Translations under genes and position numbers: made by a program
Source: RXOA01 sp964554715
Lineage (GTDB): Bacteria; Bipolaricaulota; Bipolaricaulia; UBA7950; UBA9294
Length of the DNA: 32,061 bases
Reading direction: 5' to 3'
NCBI GenBank assembly: GCA_964554715.1
Contig: CAZKPU010000013.1
Coordinates: 1 to 32,061 of the forward strand
Shown here: positions 21,623-30,381 of the stretch, piece by piece
How the letters are laid out: the number at the start of each line of letters is the position of its first letter
How positions within the stretch are numbered: the first letter of the stretch is position 1
The notes under the pieces: model-generated
Told to the model about the DNA's origin: nothing
The model's input: only the letters and a program-made list of their open reading frames with translations
Database searches by the model: none

Positions 21623-23005
21623 CTAGCTCTCCGCCTCGGCGACCCAATCGTAGCCGTCCGCCGCTTGGATGCGGGCTTCGATCACGTCCCCGGGTCGGAT
21701 CTCCCGGCCGCGGGCATCGACAAACGTCACGCTGTCCACATCGGGGGCCTGTCCCGCGGTCCGTCCGACCCACAACCCGCGGTCCTCGTCATAGCTGTCG
21801 ATGAGCACGCTTTCGGTCTGCCCGATGCGTTCCCGAGCTTGCTCGGCGACGATGCGCTGCTGGGTGAGCATGAGCGCTTCAACGCGACGAAGCGCCTCGG
21901 ATTCCGGAACCTGATCGCCCATGGAGTACGCGCGAGTCGCTGGCTCCCGCGAGAACGCAAACGCCCCGAGGTGATCGAATCGGATCCGCTCCACATCGTC
22001 AAGAAGCCTGGTGAACTGTGTCTCCGTCTCTCCGGGGAACCCGACGATGAACGTTGTCCGGATCACGATCCCCGGGATCTGCGAGCGCAATCGCTCGAGT
22101 AGACGAAGACACTGTTGTCGCGTGACATGGCGCCCCATCCTTTGCAGGATCGTGTCGTCCAGATGCTGCAACGGCAGGTCAACATACGGAACCAGATGCC
22201 TCACGCTACGGTAGCCTTCGATGAGTTCCTCATCGAAGTGCGCCGGATGGGTGTAGAGAACCCTGAGCCAGTGGATCCTCTCGAGCTGATCGAGCCGGCG
22301 GAGCAGCACCGACAGCGTGGTCCTCGGCGAGAGATCGGACCCGTAGAGCGTCGTGTCTTGCCCGATGAGGTTCAGTTCCTTGACTCCGTACGCGTCGAGC
22401 TCCGCCGCTTCGGCCACGATCTCTTCGAAAGGCCGGCTGCGAAACGGACCGCGGATCGTGGGGATCAAGCAGTAGGCGCACCGGTTGTCACACCCTTCGG
22501 AGACGCGAAGAAACGCTGAATGAGCCGGTGTCAGCAGCAGCCGCCCCCCCTCTTCCGCCGATGACACGCCGCTCGCCTCGCAGACATCCCGTTGTTGACC
22601 GAGTCCGAAAACCCCATCTACACCCGGAAACTCACGGCGGATCCCGTCGGCGTCCAACTCGCCGAAGCATCCCATGACCAGCACGCAAACCGCGGGGTTT
22701 ACCGACTTGACCGCAAGGCTCTCGGCGATCGCGGTACGGGCCTCGTCACGTGCCGCCGCAAGGAATCCGCACGTGTTGATGACGATGACGTCGGCCATCT
22801 CCGCCGGTACGCCGACAAGCGCTCCCGCCGAGGCGAACCGACCGAGAAGTCGCTCCGAGTCCACGAGGTTCTTCGCACACCCCAGGCTGATCAAGTGGAT
22901 CCGTCGTGGTCTCACCCGGCGCCTCACAACATCCCGCCTCTTGCCGAACTCCACTCGGAGCTGTTCCGCTTGTTTCCGTTGTCCGCCATCATCCGCTCCC
23001 CACAT
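21623..23005 (-). CDS. rimO: Ribosomal protein S12 methylthiotransferase RimO
   Basis: A 460-residue radical-SAM methylthiotransferase that adds a methylthio group to an aspartate of ribosomal protein S12. The N-terminal domain holds the auxiliary cluster cysteines C43 (SLGCAKNLVDSE), C79 (NTCGF) and C113 (MGCFGE). The radical-SAM motif CDNRCAYC uses C172, C176 and C179. A TRAM domain ends the protein (about 395-455). LGCAKNLVDSE is typical of RimO rather than MiaB. The N-terminus is about 33 residues longer than usual: the ATG at 23005 has little ribosome-binding signal, and a GTG at 22915 just before RPRRIHLISLGC would give a standard start. The longer version overlaps the upstream B3/4 gene by 17 nt. 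Confidence 0.95.
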   Translation of the reverse strand: MWGADDGGQRKQAEQLRVEFGKRRDVVRRRVRPRRIHLISLGCAKNLVDSERLLGRFASAGALVGVPAEMADVIVINTCGFLAAARDEARTAIAESLAVKSVNPAVCVLVMGCFGELDADGIRREFPGVDGVFGLGQQRDVCEASGVSSAEEGGRLLLTPAHSAFLRVSEGCDNRCAYCLIPTIRGPFRSRPFEEIVAEAAELDAYGVKELNLIGQDTTLYGSDLSPRTTLSVLLRRLDQLERIHWLRVLYTHPAHFDEELIEGYRSVRHLVPYVDLPLQHLDDTILQRMGRHVTRQQCLRLLERLRSQIPGIVIRTTFIVGFPGETETQFTRLLDDVERIRFDHLGAFAFSREPATRAYSMGDQVPESEALRRVEALMLTQQRIVAEQARERIGQTESVLIDSYDEDRGLWVGRTAGQAPDVDSVTFVDARGREIRPGDVIEARIQAADGYDWVAEAES

Positions 23006-23744
23006 CCCCGGACGTCTCGCCTGACCCGCATCCCAATCGGGATGCCGATTCCTCGATCACGCAGTATCCGGTCGAACCGGCTCTACACGCCCGCTGCAGG
23101 AGTTCGGCAAACGAACGTGCCCATTGCTCGGCCAACGACATCGCCTCATCCGCGGGGACATACAGAACAGCAGCGACGTCGGTCGTCTGAGAGGAGATCT
23201 TGGTCAGCATCGAGTCCTTGACCGGATTACCACAAGGCACCCACCCCGCGTCGTCTCTCCGGCACACGACAAGAAGATCCTCCAGATCGATCGATTGTCC
23301 CGCCTTATTGAACACGTACGACTCTTCAGCGACACCGTGTCGGAGCAGAAGCTGTGTTCCCGACAGCGCTACATCGAAGATCGAGGCAGGAAAACCTGAT
23401 TCGAGACTGATCGCATTGTTCACATCTACCGGTGCATTCACGGCGGGGAAGCTCCCCGCGAGAGCCGCCCGTAGTAGGTACTCGCTGGAGGGTTTTCCCC
23501 GTCCGCTGGGACGGTACTTTCCGTGCCGCAGCATCCTTCGCACGCGCTGACGGCGTTCAGCCGGAACGAACGATTCGCCTGCCAGCGTCACCCGATCAAG
23601 CAAAGCACTCAGGAACCCCGGAAGAGACTCGCTCGTCTCCGGTGTGTCGATCTCCGTCGCCCAGATCAACGCCGGACGGCAGGTTCCTTGCAGCAACTGG
23701 CTGTCAACGGTCAAGGTGTATCGCTCGGGACTATGTGGATGCAT
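22989..23744 (-). CDS. B3/4 domain protein (PheT editing-domain-like)
   Basis: A 251-residue protein related to the B3/4 tRNA-editing domain of the phenylalanyl-tRNA synthetase beta chain. The family core is visible in NAPVDVNNAISLESGFPAS, SGTQLLLRHGVAEESY, GNPVKDSMLTKISSQTTDV and VLYVPADEAMSLAEQW. Free-standing proteins of this kind are thought to hydrolyse mischarged tRNA or to bind nucleotides, but few are characterised. The ATG at 23744 is chosen because GGAGGAGGG precedes it and the preceding 33 codons of open frame look non-coding. It overlaps rimO slightly, and both genes concern translation quality, which suggests a shared transcript. It is divergent from the GntR gene. Confidence 0.8.
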   Translation of the reverse strand: MHPHSPERYTLTVDSQLLQGTCRPALIWATEIDTPETSESLPGFLSALLDRVTLAGESFVPAERRQRVRRMLRHGKYRPSGRGKPSSEYLLRAALAGSFPAVNAPVDVNNAISLESGFPASIFDVALSGTQLLLRHGVAEESYVFNKAGQSIDLEDLLVVCRRDDAGWVPCGNPVKDSMLTKISSQTTDVAAVLYVPADEAMSLAEQWARSFAELLQRACRAGSTGYCVIEESASRLGCGSGETSGDVGSG

Positions 23745-23865
23745 CGGCCCTCCTCCGTGGCTTCTCCCAACTCCATCTTCCACTCTTGTTCGAAATCTGC
23801 CAACATCCTGCAAGCAGGGGCAGTTATCATAGCATGTTGACACCGCGTGATCAGCCTGCCCAAGG

Positions 23866-23895
23866 TTGCATCCGCCACTCGTTTCGTAGTATATT
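23866..23895 (+). promoter_or_regulatory. Possible promoter of the GntR gene
   Basis: TTGCAT (23866-23871), 18 bp, TATATT (23890-23895). The -10 box is good, the -35 box poor. A perfect TTGACA at 23837-23842 has no matching -10. The 235-bp divergent gap 23745-23979 otherwise holds only a small dyad CCTGC-AA-GCAGG at 23807-23818. Confidence 0.35.
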
Positions 23896-23979
23896 TCACA
23901 GGAAGGGAACGATCACAGTCAACCGGCGTGCACTGGATTCCGTCCGCCCGAAGTCCGTTGATCGACAGGAGGATTCGAC

Positions 23980-24681
23980 GTGGAGAAGACAGGTGGCCGA
24001 TACGTTCGTGAGACGGCCGGCAGCAAGAAGGTTACGCTCACCGATCAGCTCTACGTTTCACTTCGGAACGACATCCTCTCCTGGCGACTTACGCCCAGCG
24101 ACATCCTCGTCGAGAGCAAGCTCGCCAAGCAGTACAACGTCAGCAAGACACCCGTCCGTGAGGCGCTGGCGTTGCTCAGTCAGGAAGGCTGGGTCGAGGT
24201 TCTCCCCCGTGTCGGCTATCGTGTCACTCCCATTCGCGTCTCGGATGTTGACGAGTTGTTCGAGATGCGACTCATGGCGGAGAAGGAAGCCATCCGTCTT
24301 GTCGTCCTGCGGGCGGATGACAGGCAATTGGATCAGCTCCTCGCCAAGAACAGCCATCTGGGCTCCATGCCGAACGGCGAGCCCCCCGAACCGGAGATGT
24401 TCATCCGCCATCGCGACCCACTTCATCTCGATCTTGCCACCCTCGCCGGAAACCGCCGTTTGGAGCGGCTTATCCATCAGCTGTTGCGTGATTGGACCCG
24501 GATGGTCCTCAGCGACAAGGAAGTGCGGGAGAAGGCGTTTGTCGAGCTGGACGACAACTGCAAGCAGATCTGCGAAGCCTTGGTCAAGCGTGATGTGGAT
24601 GCGGCACACGCGCTGATTCACACCCACATCATGTACTCGAAGAAGCTGATTCTGTCCCGGATGACGCTTGGAAACGGCTAG
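23980..24681 (+). CDS. GntR-family regulator, FadR (FCD) subfamily
   Basis: A 233-residue regulator. The winged helix-turn-helix covers about residues 18-85 (DQLYVSLRNDILSWRLTPSDILVESKLAKQYNVSKTPVREALALLSQEGWVEV). The all-helical FCD effector domain follows (about 95-225), with HRDPLHLDLATLAGNRRLERLIHQL carrying the conserved metal/ligand histidine region. FCD regulators commonly respond to organic acids and sit beside the catabolic genes they control. It starts at GTG 23980, preceded by AGGAGG at eight bases. It converges on the hydantoinase operon with 26 bp between stop codons and is the likely regulator of that operon, although the operon promoter is outside the window. Confidence 0.9.
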   Translation: MEKTGGRYVRETAGSKKVTLTDQLYVSLRNDILSWRLTPSDILVESKLAKQYNVSKTPVREALALLSQEGWVEVLPRVGYRVTPIRVSDVDELFEMRLMAEKEAIRLVVLRADDRQLDQLLAKNSHLGSMPNGEPPEPEMFIRHRDPLHLDLATLAGNRRLERLIHQLLRDWTRMVLSDKEVREKAFVELDDNCKQICEALVKRDVDAAHALIHTHIMYSKKLILSRMTLGNG

Positions 24682-24707
24682 AGACGGATCGTCGTTTCTC
24701 ACCTACC

Positions 24708-26459
24708 TCAAGCCGATCCCCGCGGCGAACTGCGGTCCGTTTGCGGATGTATCCCGCGCAGTCGTCTGGTTTCTGCCCAATCGACGGAATCACCCTTGAT
24801 CGAGACCCCGTACAAGGACCGCGCAGCATCCCGGGAAACGTACTCGTCGAGCACATCTTCGCGTACGCTCTCCGGGTCACGCTTCATGGGATCGCCGTAC
24901 CCGCCGCCGCCCGCGGTTCGATTGCTTGCCCGGTCATCTCGGACGACGCTTGTCCTCGCGGTTCCCACCCGTCGCTCGGCGCTCGTATCCGGGAATAGGA
25001 CCATTGCATTCGGCTCGGGTTCGTTTCCCCCGGCCAGCGCCCACGGCCGGGTCTTGCTCTTCTTCATCACGGAGATCAGCTCCCCGTCGCCCGTGAACCG
25101 CAGGTCCCTTCGTTGGCCGAGCCCCCCACGATGCTTTCCCGCTCCCCCGCTGTCCGTACGCAGCTCCAAGCTCTCGACCCGCATCGCGGTCTTCATCTCG
25201 AGGACCTCCACCGGGGTGTTGCGGACAAGAGCCTCCGGAAGGTGGTTGGTCGCATTGCACCCGTCATGGTCCCGCGTCGCGCCCCAGCCTACGGGGTCGT
25301 TGTTGCTTACGGCGTAGAGTTTCCCCGTCTCCTTGTGGATCCCGATCGCCATGAACCCCGGAACATCCCCACCCGAAGACGCCGTCAGCCGCTCCGGCAT
25401 CCCCTGAGCAAGCGCCTTGTAGATGAGTTCGAATCCGGCAATCGCCGACCACAGGGTGAACGTCGGCGCCGGGTACACTGCGTGGAACAGGTTTCCCGGC
25501 GGCGCAATGACCTGGAGAAGCCGTGCCAACCCTCCGTTGCTTGGTGTGTGAGGGGTTGTTAGCGACTTCAGCACAACCTTGCACATCGTTTGCGTCAAAC
25601 CGTACGGGATGTTCACCGGGCCACGGACTGCCGGTTGCGATTCGCTGAAATCCACCGTGAACCGCTCGTCATCGATCGAGACGGTGGCAACCATCTTGAT
25701 CGGATCGTCGGAGATGCCGTCATCATCCAAGAAGTCCTCAGCGCGCCATCGCCCATGGGGAAGGTCCTTCAGCGCCCGGCGAACCATCCGCTCTTCGTGA
25801 TCTTGGATCCGGGAGCAAAACGTCCGAAATCCCTCCCGCCCAAACCGTTTGACCAACTGAACGAGCCTGCGCTCGCCGGTTCTTGTCGCAGCGATCTGCG
25901 CGTTGAGATCCCCAAGGACCAGCTCGGGCATCCTCGAATTGAAGCGGATCATTTCGACAAGGTCCTTGTTCGTGACGCCACACCGCAAGATCTTGACAGC
26001 CGGGAAGATAAGGCCCTCCTGATGCATGTCGGTGGAGTCAAGAACGTATCCCGCATCCTTGGCTCCAAGATCCATCCAGTGGGCACGGATGCACGTATAG
26101 GCGAACGGACGATCGCCTTCCGGCAAGAAAATCGGCGCAAACAAGGTCACATCGTTCACGTGGGCCGAACTCCAGTAGGGGTAGTTGAGAAGCAGGATGT
26201 CTCCCGGTTCCATGTTCTCTGCCCCGGCGTGCTCGACGCCCTTCCGGATCGCGTAGTCGTTGGCCCCCAGGAAGAACGTCAACCCCGGCGCTTCTGCGAT
26301 CAGATCGAGATCCTCACTGTAGATCGAGATTCCGAAGTCGAGAACCTCATACACGACGGGGTTGAACGCCGTTCGGATCAGCGTCCGGCGCATCTCCTCG
26401 GCGGCCGAAAGCAAGTAGCTATGAAACACCTCGACTGCGGCGGCACCGTGATGGGTCAT
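24708..26459 (-). CDS. hyuB: Hydantoinase/oxoprolinase subunit B
   Basis: A 583-residue HyuB-type protein, the partner of HyuA in ATP-dependent hydantoinase, 5-oxoprolinase or acetone-carboxylase-like enzymes. Family text includes VEVFHSYLLSAAEEMRRTLIRTAFNPVVYE at the N-terminus, GDILLLNYPYWSSAHVNDVTLF, FSESQPAVRGPVNIPYGLTQTMCK, and GGAGKHRGGLGQRRDLRF. The C-terminal TAGGGGYGDPMKRDPESVREDVLDEYVS is the usual end of the family. Length is normal. Its ATG overlaps the hyuA stop (ATGA at 26459-26456), so the two chains are made together. The subunits usually form a complex hydrolysing a cyclic amide with ATP; the exact substrate cannot be read from sequence. Confidence 0.93.
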   Translation of the reverse strand: MTHHGAAAVEVFHSYLLSAAEEMRRTLIRTAFNPVVYEVLDFGISIYSEDLDLIAEAPGLTFFLGANDYAIRKGVEHAGAENMEPGDILLLNYPYWSSAHVNDVTLFAPIFLPEGDRPFAYTCIRAHWMDLGAKDAGYVLDSTDMHQEGLIFPAVKILRCGVTNKDLVEMIRFNSRMPELVLGDLNAQIAATRTGERRLVQLVKRFGREGFRTFCSRIQDHEERMVRRALKDLPHGRWRAEDFLDDDGISDDPIKMVATVSIDDERFTVDFSESQPAVRGPVNIPYGLTQTMCKVVLKSLTTPHTPSNGGLARLLQVIAPPGNLFHAVYPAPTFTLWSAIAGFELIYKALAQGMPERLTASSGGDVPGFMAIGIHKETGKLYAVSNNDPVGWGATRDHDGCNATNHLPEALVRNTPVEVLEMKTAMRVESLELRTDSGGAGKHRGGLGQRRDLRFTGDGELISVMKKSKTRPWALAGGNEPEPNAMVLFPDTSAERRVGTARTSVVRDDRASNRTAGGGGYGDPMKRDPESVREDVLDEYVSRDAARSLYGVSIKGDSVDWAETRRLRGIHPQTDRSSPRGSA

Positions 26460-28522
26460 GTTGTACTCCTGATCTTGACGATGAGATGACCGTTCCGATC
26501 GACCGTCGCGGTTTGATCCGAGTAGAAGACGGTCGTGGACGTCCCCTCACCGATGATCGCCGGCCCGTCGATGGTTTGCCCGGCATACAGCCTGTCACGT
26601 TCGAAAACTCTGAACGGAACGAGCTCCCGCAAAGCAAAGCAGTACGCCTGTCGAACCTTTGGCCCGATGTCTGTCCCGCTCTCGCTGCCCTCCGGCGTCA
26701 TCTCGGGGAGAACCGGCTTGTCCATCCGCCCCGTTCCCTGCACCCGCAGCGCAACGATCTCGACCTCATCCTCGGTGGCATGCCCGTAGCGTTGCCGGTG
26801 TCGATCATCGAACCGCAATCGGATCGTCTCCATGTCCAGGGGGTTCTTCATCCCACCCGATCCCTCCTCCAACCACAGCTCCAACGCGTGTTCCTGGCCG
26901 ACATAGCGGAGTTCCATACTGCGGATCACCGATTGGCGGCCCGCTTCCACGTTCTGCTCGAGCAACGCGTCTCTCACCTGCTGTTCGAGTTCACCGTACA
27001 CGCTCTCCAGTTGCTCCCGGGAATGCGGCTCAGCCGGGAGCAATACGGTTCTTGCAGCATTCACGGCAAGATCGGCCATCAGCATCCCCCACGCGGAAAA
27101 CGCACCGGGCGATGTCGGCACAATCACTTCCGGGATCCCCATCTCGCGCGCAAGAAGCGGTGACAGCATCGGCCCGGCACCGCCAAATGCAAGCGCCGAG
27201 AAATCGGACGCATCGTGTCCTCGTTCGATGGTGATTTCGCGGATCGCCCCGACGGTTCGCGCGATCATCACATCAAACACGGCGGCTGCGGCCTCAGTGA
27301 CCTCGCCCCCCATCGTTCGAACAAGTCGGTCTTCAATCCCTTGCCGCGCGGCATCCGTGTCGAGAGCCATCGCTCCCTTGAGGAAGTCGCTCGGGTCAAG
27401 GTAGCCGAGCACAATTGCCGCATCCGTCGTGGTGGGGTCCTCGCCACCTCTTCCGTAGGCGATCGGACCGGGATCCGCGCCCGCGCTCTGCGGCCCGACC
27501 TTCAGGAGGTCTTCCTGCATCCACGCAATCGAACCGCCGCCCGCCCCGATGCAGCGGATATCGAACACCGGGATCAGCACCGGGAGATGCTCCAGCGACG
27601 CCTCGTGAACCACCGTCGGCTCTCCATCTTCGATCATGCAGGCGTCGAGGCTGGTTCCCCCGAAGTCCAGCGTAAGCAGACGCGGTCTTTGAAGTGTTCG
27701 TGCAAGGAACTCCGCCCCGACGATTCCGCCCGCCGGACCGGACAGCACCGTTTGAATCGGCGAACGCCTTGCCCGCTCGGCTGTCATCGCGCCGCCGCTC
27801 GACCGCATCAGCAGGAACCGCCCCCCGAACCCCCTCTCCGCAAGGGCGCGCTGCAGATGATCGATATAGCGCTCGTAAATCGGACGGATGTACGCCTCGA
27901 GGACCACCGTGCATGTCCGCTCGTACTCGCGGTATTCCCTCGTGATATCGCTTGAGGCCGAGACGATGATCCCCGGGAAGCGGTCCCGGAGAAGCTCGAC
28001 GGCCCGCTGCTCGTGCACCGGGTTCCGATACGAATGAAGGAAACACACCGCAATCGCTTCCGCTCCCCGTTCGACGAGAAGCGACGCCTTGCTGAGCAGA
28101 TCCCTCTCCGAGAGCGGTTCGAGCTCGTCTCCGTTGGCATCCAGCCGTTCACGGACGCCCAGCCGCATCCGCCGTTTCACAAGAAGCGGTGGCTTCTGGT
28201 ACTGGTAGTCGTAGATGTGGGAGCTGGGGATATCGGCACGCGCGATCTCGAAGACATCACGGAAACCGTCCGTGGTCAAGATGCCCGTCGGGCTGCCCTT
28301 TCGCTCGAGGATCGCGTTCAAGCCGAGCGTGGTGCCGTGTACGATCAGCTCTGCGTCTTCCAGATTGACATTCAGCTTGCGAATGGCCTCCAGCACTCCC
28401 TGCGTCGGCTGCCTCGGCGTCGTGGACGCCTTTTCCAGTCGCGTCGTGCCCGACACCGAGTCAAGTACGACGGCATCGACAAACGTTCCTCCGATGTCAA
28501 CGGCGATTCTGTAGCGTTTCAT
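26456..28522 (-). CDS. hyuA: Hydantoinase/oxoprolinase subunit A
   Basis: A 688-residue HyuA-type ATPase/hydrolase subunit. The N-terminal domain starts with the ASKHA-type phosphate motif VDIGGTFVDAVVLD (8-21) and contains HGTTLGLNAILERKG. The second domain has LTLDFGGTSLDACMIEDGE, IRCIGAGGGSIAW, and AFGGAGPM near residues 455-462, all hallmarks of the family. A C-terminal domain follows. It binds ATP and phosphorylates or activates a lactam or cyclic imide together with HyuB. Its ATG overlaps the stop of the amidohydrolase gene (ATGA at 28522-28519). N-methylhydantoinase, 5-oxoprolinase and acetophenone/acetone carboxylase subunits share this architecture, so the reaction class is open. Confidence 0.93.
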   Translation of the reverse strand: MKRYRIAVDIGGTFVDAVVLDSVSGTTRLEKASTTPRQPTQGVLEAIRKLNVNLEDAELIVHGTTLGLNAILERKGSPTGILTTDGFRDVFEIARADIPSSHIYDYQYQKPPLLVKRRMRLGVRERLDANGDELEPLSERDLLSKASLLVERGAEAIAVCFLHSYRNPVHEQRAVELLRDRFPGIIVSASSDITREYREYERTCTVVLEAYIRPIYERYIDHLQRALAERGFGGRFLLMRSSGGAMTAERARRSPIQTVLSGPAGGIVGAEFLARTLQRPRLLTLDFGGTSLDACMIEDGEPTVVHEASLEHLPVLIPVFDIRCIGAGGGSIAWMQEDLLKVGPQSAGADPGPIAYGRGGEDPTTTDAAIVLGYLDPSDFLKGAMALDTDAARQGIEDRLVRTMGGEVTEAAAAVFDVMIARTVGAIREITIERGHDASDFSALAFGGAGPMLSPLLAREMGIPEVIVPTSPGAFSAWGMLMADLAVNAARTVLLPAEPHSREQLESVYGELEQQVRDALLEQNVEAGRQSVIRSMELRYVGQEHALELWLEEGSGGMKNPLDMETIRLRFDDRHRQRYGHATEDEVEIVALRVQGTGRMDKPVLPEMTPEGSESGTDIGPKVRQAYCFALRELVPFRVFERDRLYAGQTIDGPAIIGEGTSTTVFYSDQTATVDRNGHLIVKIRSTT

Positions 28523-29721
28523 CGCACCTGCCCCTTCACGATCCGCCCTCCTTTGATCACGAGTCGAAGCTCTCGGAGGGCAGCGACGCTTTCAAGCGGG
28601 TTCGATCCGACCACCAACAGATCCGCAAACCTCCCCGGCTCGAGCACTCCGATCCGATCCTCGGCGCCCATCAGCTCCGCCGGATACAGCGTCGCCCCCC
28701 GAAGCGCCTCCAGCGGAGACAGCCCCGCTTCGACGATCGACTCGATCTCGCGCACCGTGATGTTGACCCCGTTGTCCTCTTCTCCCGGGGGAAGATCGGT
28801 CCCCACCAGCAATCGAACGCCGGCATTAGCGGCTCGACGGGCGCTTTCCAGATGTTGCTTCCCCGCATCGAGGCTCTTGCGGATCGTCCACGGCGCAAAC
28901 CGGTTCCGCTCCATCCACTCCGGCGTTCTCGTGACCGAAAGCGTGGGAACAAGAACGCAATGGTGATCCGCCAGCGAACGGACATCACCGTTATCTAGGA
29001 AGTACCCGTGCTCGCAGCAGCCCAGCCCCACATCTACTGCCTCGCGAAGCGCACGGCCGCCTCCGGCGTGAGCGGTGACATACGTGTTCTTCGACCGGGC
29101 AACACCGACAACGGCCGCCACTTCGTCTTGCGTCATCTGCGGCTCGTTGAGTCCTTCCGCGCGCTGAGCGATCCCTCCGGTCAAGAAGATCTTCAGGTGA
29201 TCGGCTCCGGCGGCAAGTTCGAGACGCGCCTGCTTGCGGAACGCGTCCGCACCGTCCGCGATCAAGACACCGAAGCCAGCCCCGTGTCCTCCGGTCACCC
29301 CGATCCCGCATCCGCCGGAGAAGATCCGCGGACCGTCCACCCAACCCGCTTCGATCATCGTACGTAGCGAGATGTCCGCTCGGTACATTTCGGAAACCGT
29401 ACGAACCGTTGTGACCCCGGCCCGCAGCGCGTCCATCCCACGCCGATAGCACCGGAGCGCGGTGATCGCCGGAGGCTCGTGTTCGTCCCACTCATCGAAC
29501 GGAAAGACAATCCCAAGATGGGTGTGGCAGTTGATGAGCCCCGGCACGACATAGCCGCCGTCCAAATCAAGGCTGACAGCGTCTCCTCGGCCTTCCTCGC
29601 CCGGTGACGCGATCCGATCGCCGATCAGAAGAAGCGATCCTTCATCGATGTGTCCGCTGCGCACGTCGACGATGCGAGCATGATCCAACCGGAGATGATT
29701 GCCTTCTGGGCGCTCGTACAT
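28519..29721 (-). CDS. Metal-dependent amidohydrolase (imidazolonepropionase/prolidase-like)
   Basis: A 400-residue amidohydrolase-superfamily enzyme with a two-metal site. Ligands are H66 and H68 in NCHTHLG, the probable carboxylated lysine K177 in DHLKIFLTGG, H218 in TAHAGG, H238 in CEHGYF, and D309 in VGTDLPP. The C-terminal beta-sandwich strand pattern (GRFADLLVVGSNPLESVAAL) is typical. This subgroup hydrolyses small amides, dipeptides, or cyclic imidazolones. Following the gamma-subunit gene by two bases and overlapping hyuA, it probably works on the same compound or product as the hydantoinase, for example opening a ring or cleaving an N-carbamoyl or N-acyl intermediate. The ATG at 29721 has AGCGGGG in front. 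Confidence 0.9.
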   Translation of the reverse strand: MYERPEGNHLRLDHARIVDVRSGHIDEGSLLLIGDRIASPGEEGRGDAVSLDLDGGYVVPGLINCHTHLGIVFPFDEWDEHEPPAITALRCYRRGMDALRAGVTTVRTVSEMYRADISLRTMIEAGWVDGPRIFSGGCGIGVTGGHGAGFGVLIADGADAFRKQARLELAAGADHLKIFLTGGIAQRAEGLNEPQMTQDEVAAVVGVARSKNTYVTAHAGGGRALREAVDVGLGCCEHGYFLDNGDVRSLADHHCVLVPTLSVTRTPEWMERNRFAPWTIRKSLDAGKQHLESARRAANAGVRLLVGTDLPPGEEDNGVNITVREIESIVEAGLSPLEALRGATLYPAELMGAEDRIGVLEPGRFADLLVVGSNPLESVAALRELRLVIKGGRIVKGQVR

Positions 29722-29723
29722 CG

Positions 29724-30272
29724 CTATCGCCCCGCTGCCAGAACCGTGCTTCGCACGCTGTCGTACCCCTTCTGCACGGCCAGCGCGTTCTTCTCACCGA
29801 ACGCATCCCCGGCGCACCGCTTTAGCTGTTCGAGATCCACCCCGCCGGTGACGGCGCAGAATGCTCCGAGCATCGTTGTGTTCGGAATGTTTCGTCCCAG
29901 CGTCTCCTGCGCGATCCCACTCGCATCGACGGTTCCCACCTTGGCGACTTGCGCCGGCAACTTCAGCGCATCCGGGGGCAGAACGGTGTTGACGATGACG
30001 ATCCCTCCGTCGGCCAGTCCGTCGAACACGTTCGGGATCTCAAGCAACGGCTGGTCCATCACGATGAGACAATCCGGGGTGTACACACGCGTCTTCGGTC
30101 GGATCGGCCGGTCCGCCAGCCGCACGAAAGCCGTTACCGGCGCTCCCTGCCGCTCGAAGCCGAAGAACGGGATCGAGACACCGTATCGGTCCGCCAGAAC
30201 AGCCGAGCGAACAACGATCTCCGCCGCTTTCACGACGCCTTGTCCCCCGCGACCATGCAGTCGAATCTCCAT
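29724..30272 (-). CDS. 2-oxoacid:ferredoxin oxidoreductase gamma subunit (orphan)
   Basis: A 182-residue protein of the PorC/PorG (POR_gamma) family. It begins with the family motif MEIRLHGRGGQGVVKAAEI, and continues with FGFERQGAPVTAFVRL and NTTMLGAFCAVTGG. In complete enzymes this chain binds the CoA side of the thiamine-dependent oxidation of pyruvate or another 2-oxoacid. No alpha, beta or delta subunit is encoded in the window: the upstream gene is an AOR and the downstream gene an amidohydrolase. The missing subunits may lie upstream of the AOR beyond the edge or elsewhere. The ATG at 30272 follows GGAGG; the open frame reaches 30302 but that extension is unlikely. Confidence 0.88.
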   Translation of the reverse strand: MEIRLHGRGGQGVVKAAEIVVRSAVLADRYGVSIPFFGFERQGAPVTAFVRLADRPIRPKTRVYTPDCLIVMDQPLLEIPNVFDGLADGGIVIVNTVLPPDALKLPAQVAKVGTVDASGIAQETLGRNIPNTTMLGAFCAVTGGVDLEQLKRCAGDAFGEKNALAVQKGYDSVRSTVLAAGR

Positions 30273-30311
30273 CTCGCGCCTCCTGTTCTGTTCTTGTTGC
30301 ATTTCAAGCGA

Positions 30312-30351
30312 ACCGAGTGCGGCCGATCCATCGATCGACGCCGCACCCGGT
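30312..30351 (-). repeat. 12-bp near-perfect hairpin between the AOR and gamma-subunit genes
   Basis: ACCGAGTGCGGC (30312-30323) and GCCGCACCCGGT (30340-30351) pair at 11 of 12 positions, the last being a possible G-U pair, with a 16-nt loop. No T-run follows on the minus strand. It lies 30 nt after the AOR stop and is probably a processing or stability element inside the operon, or a weak terminator. Confidence 0.6.
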
Positions 30352-30381
30352 CTCCTACTGCTGGGCCCCTAAGCGTGCCCG

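Noticed and set aside
25590..26489. Plus-strand open frame of 299 codons opposite hyuB
   Set aside because: Antisense shadow of hyuB; composition typical of reverse-complement coding DNA.
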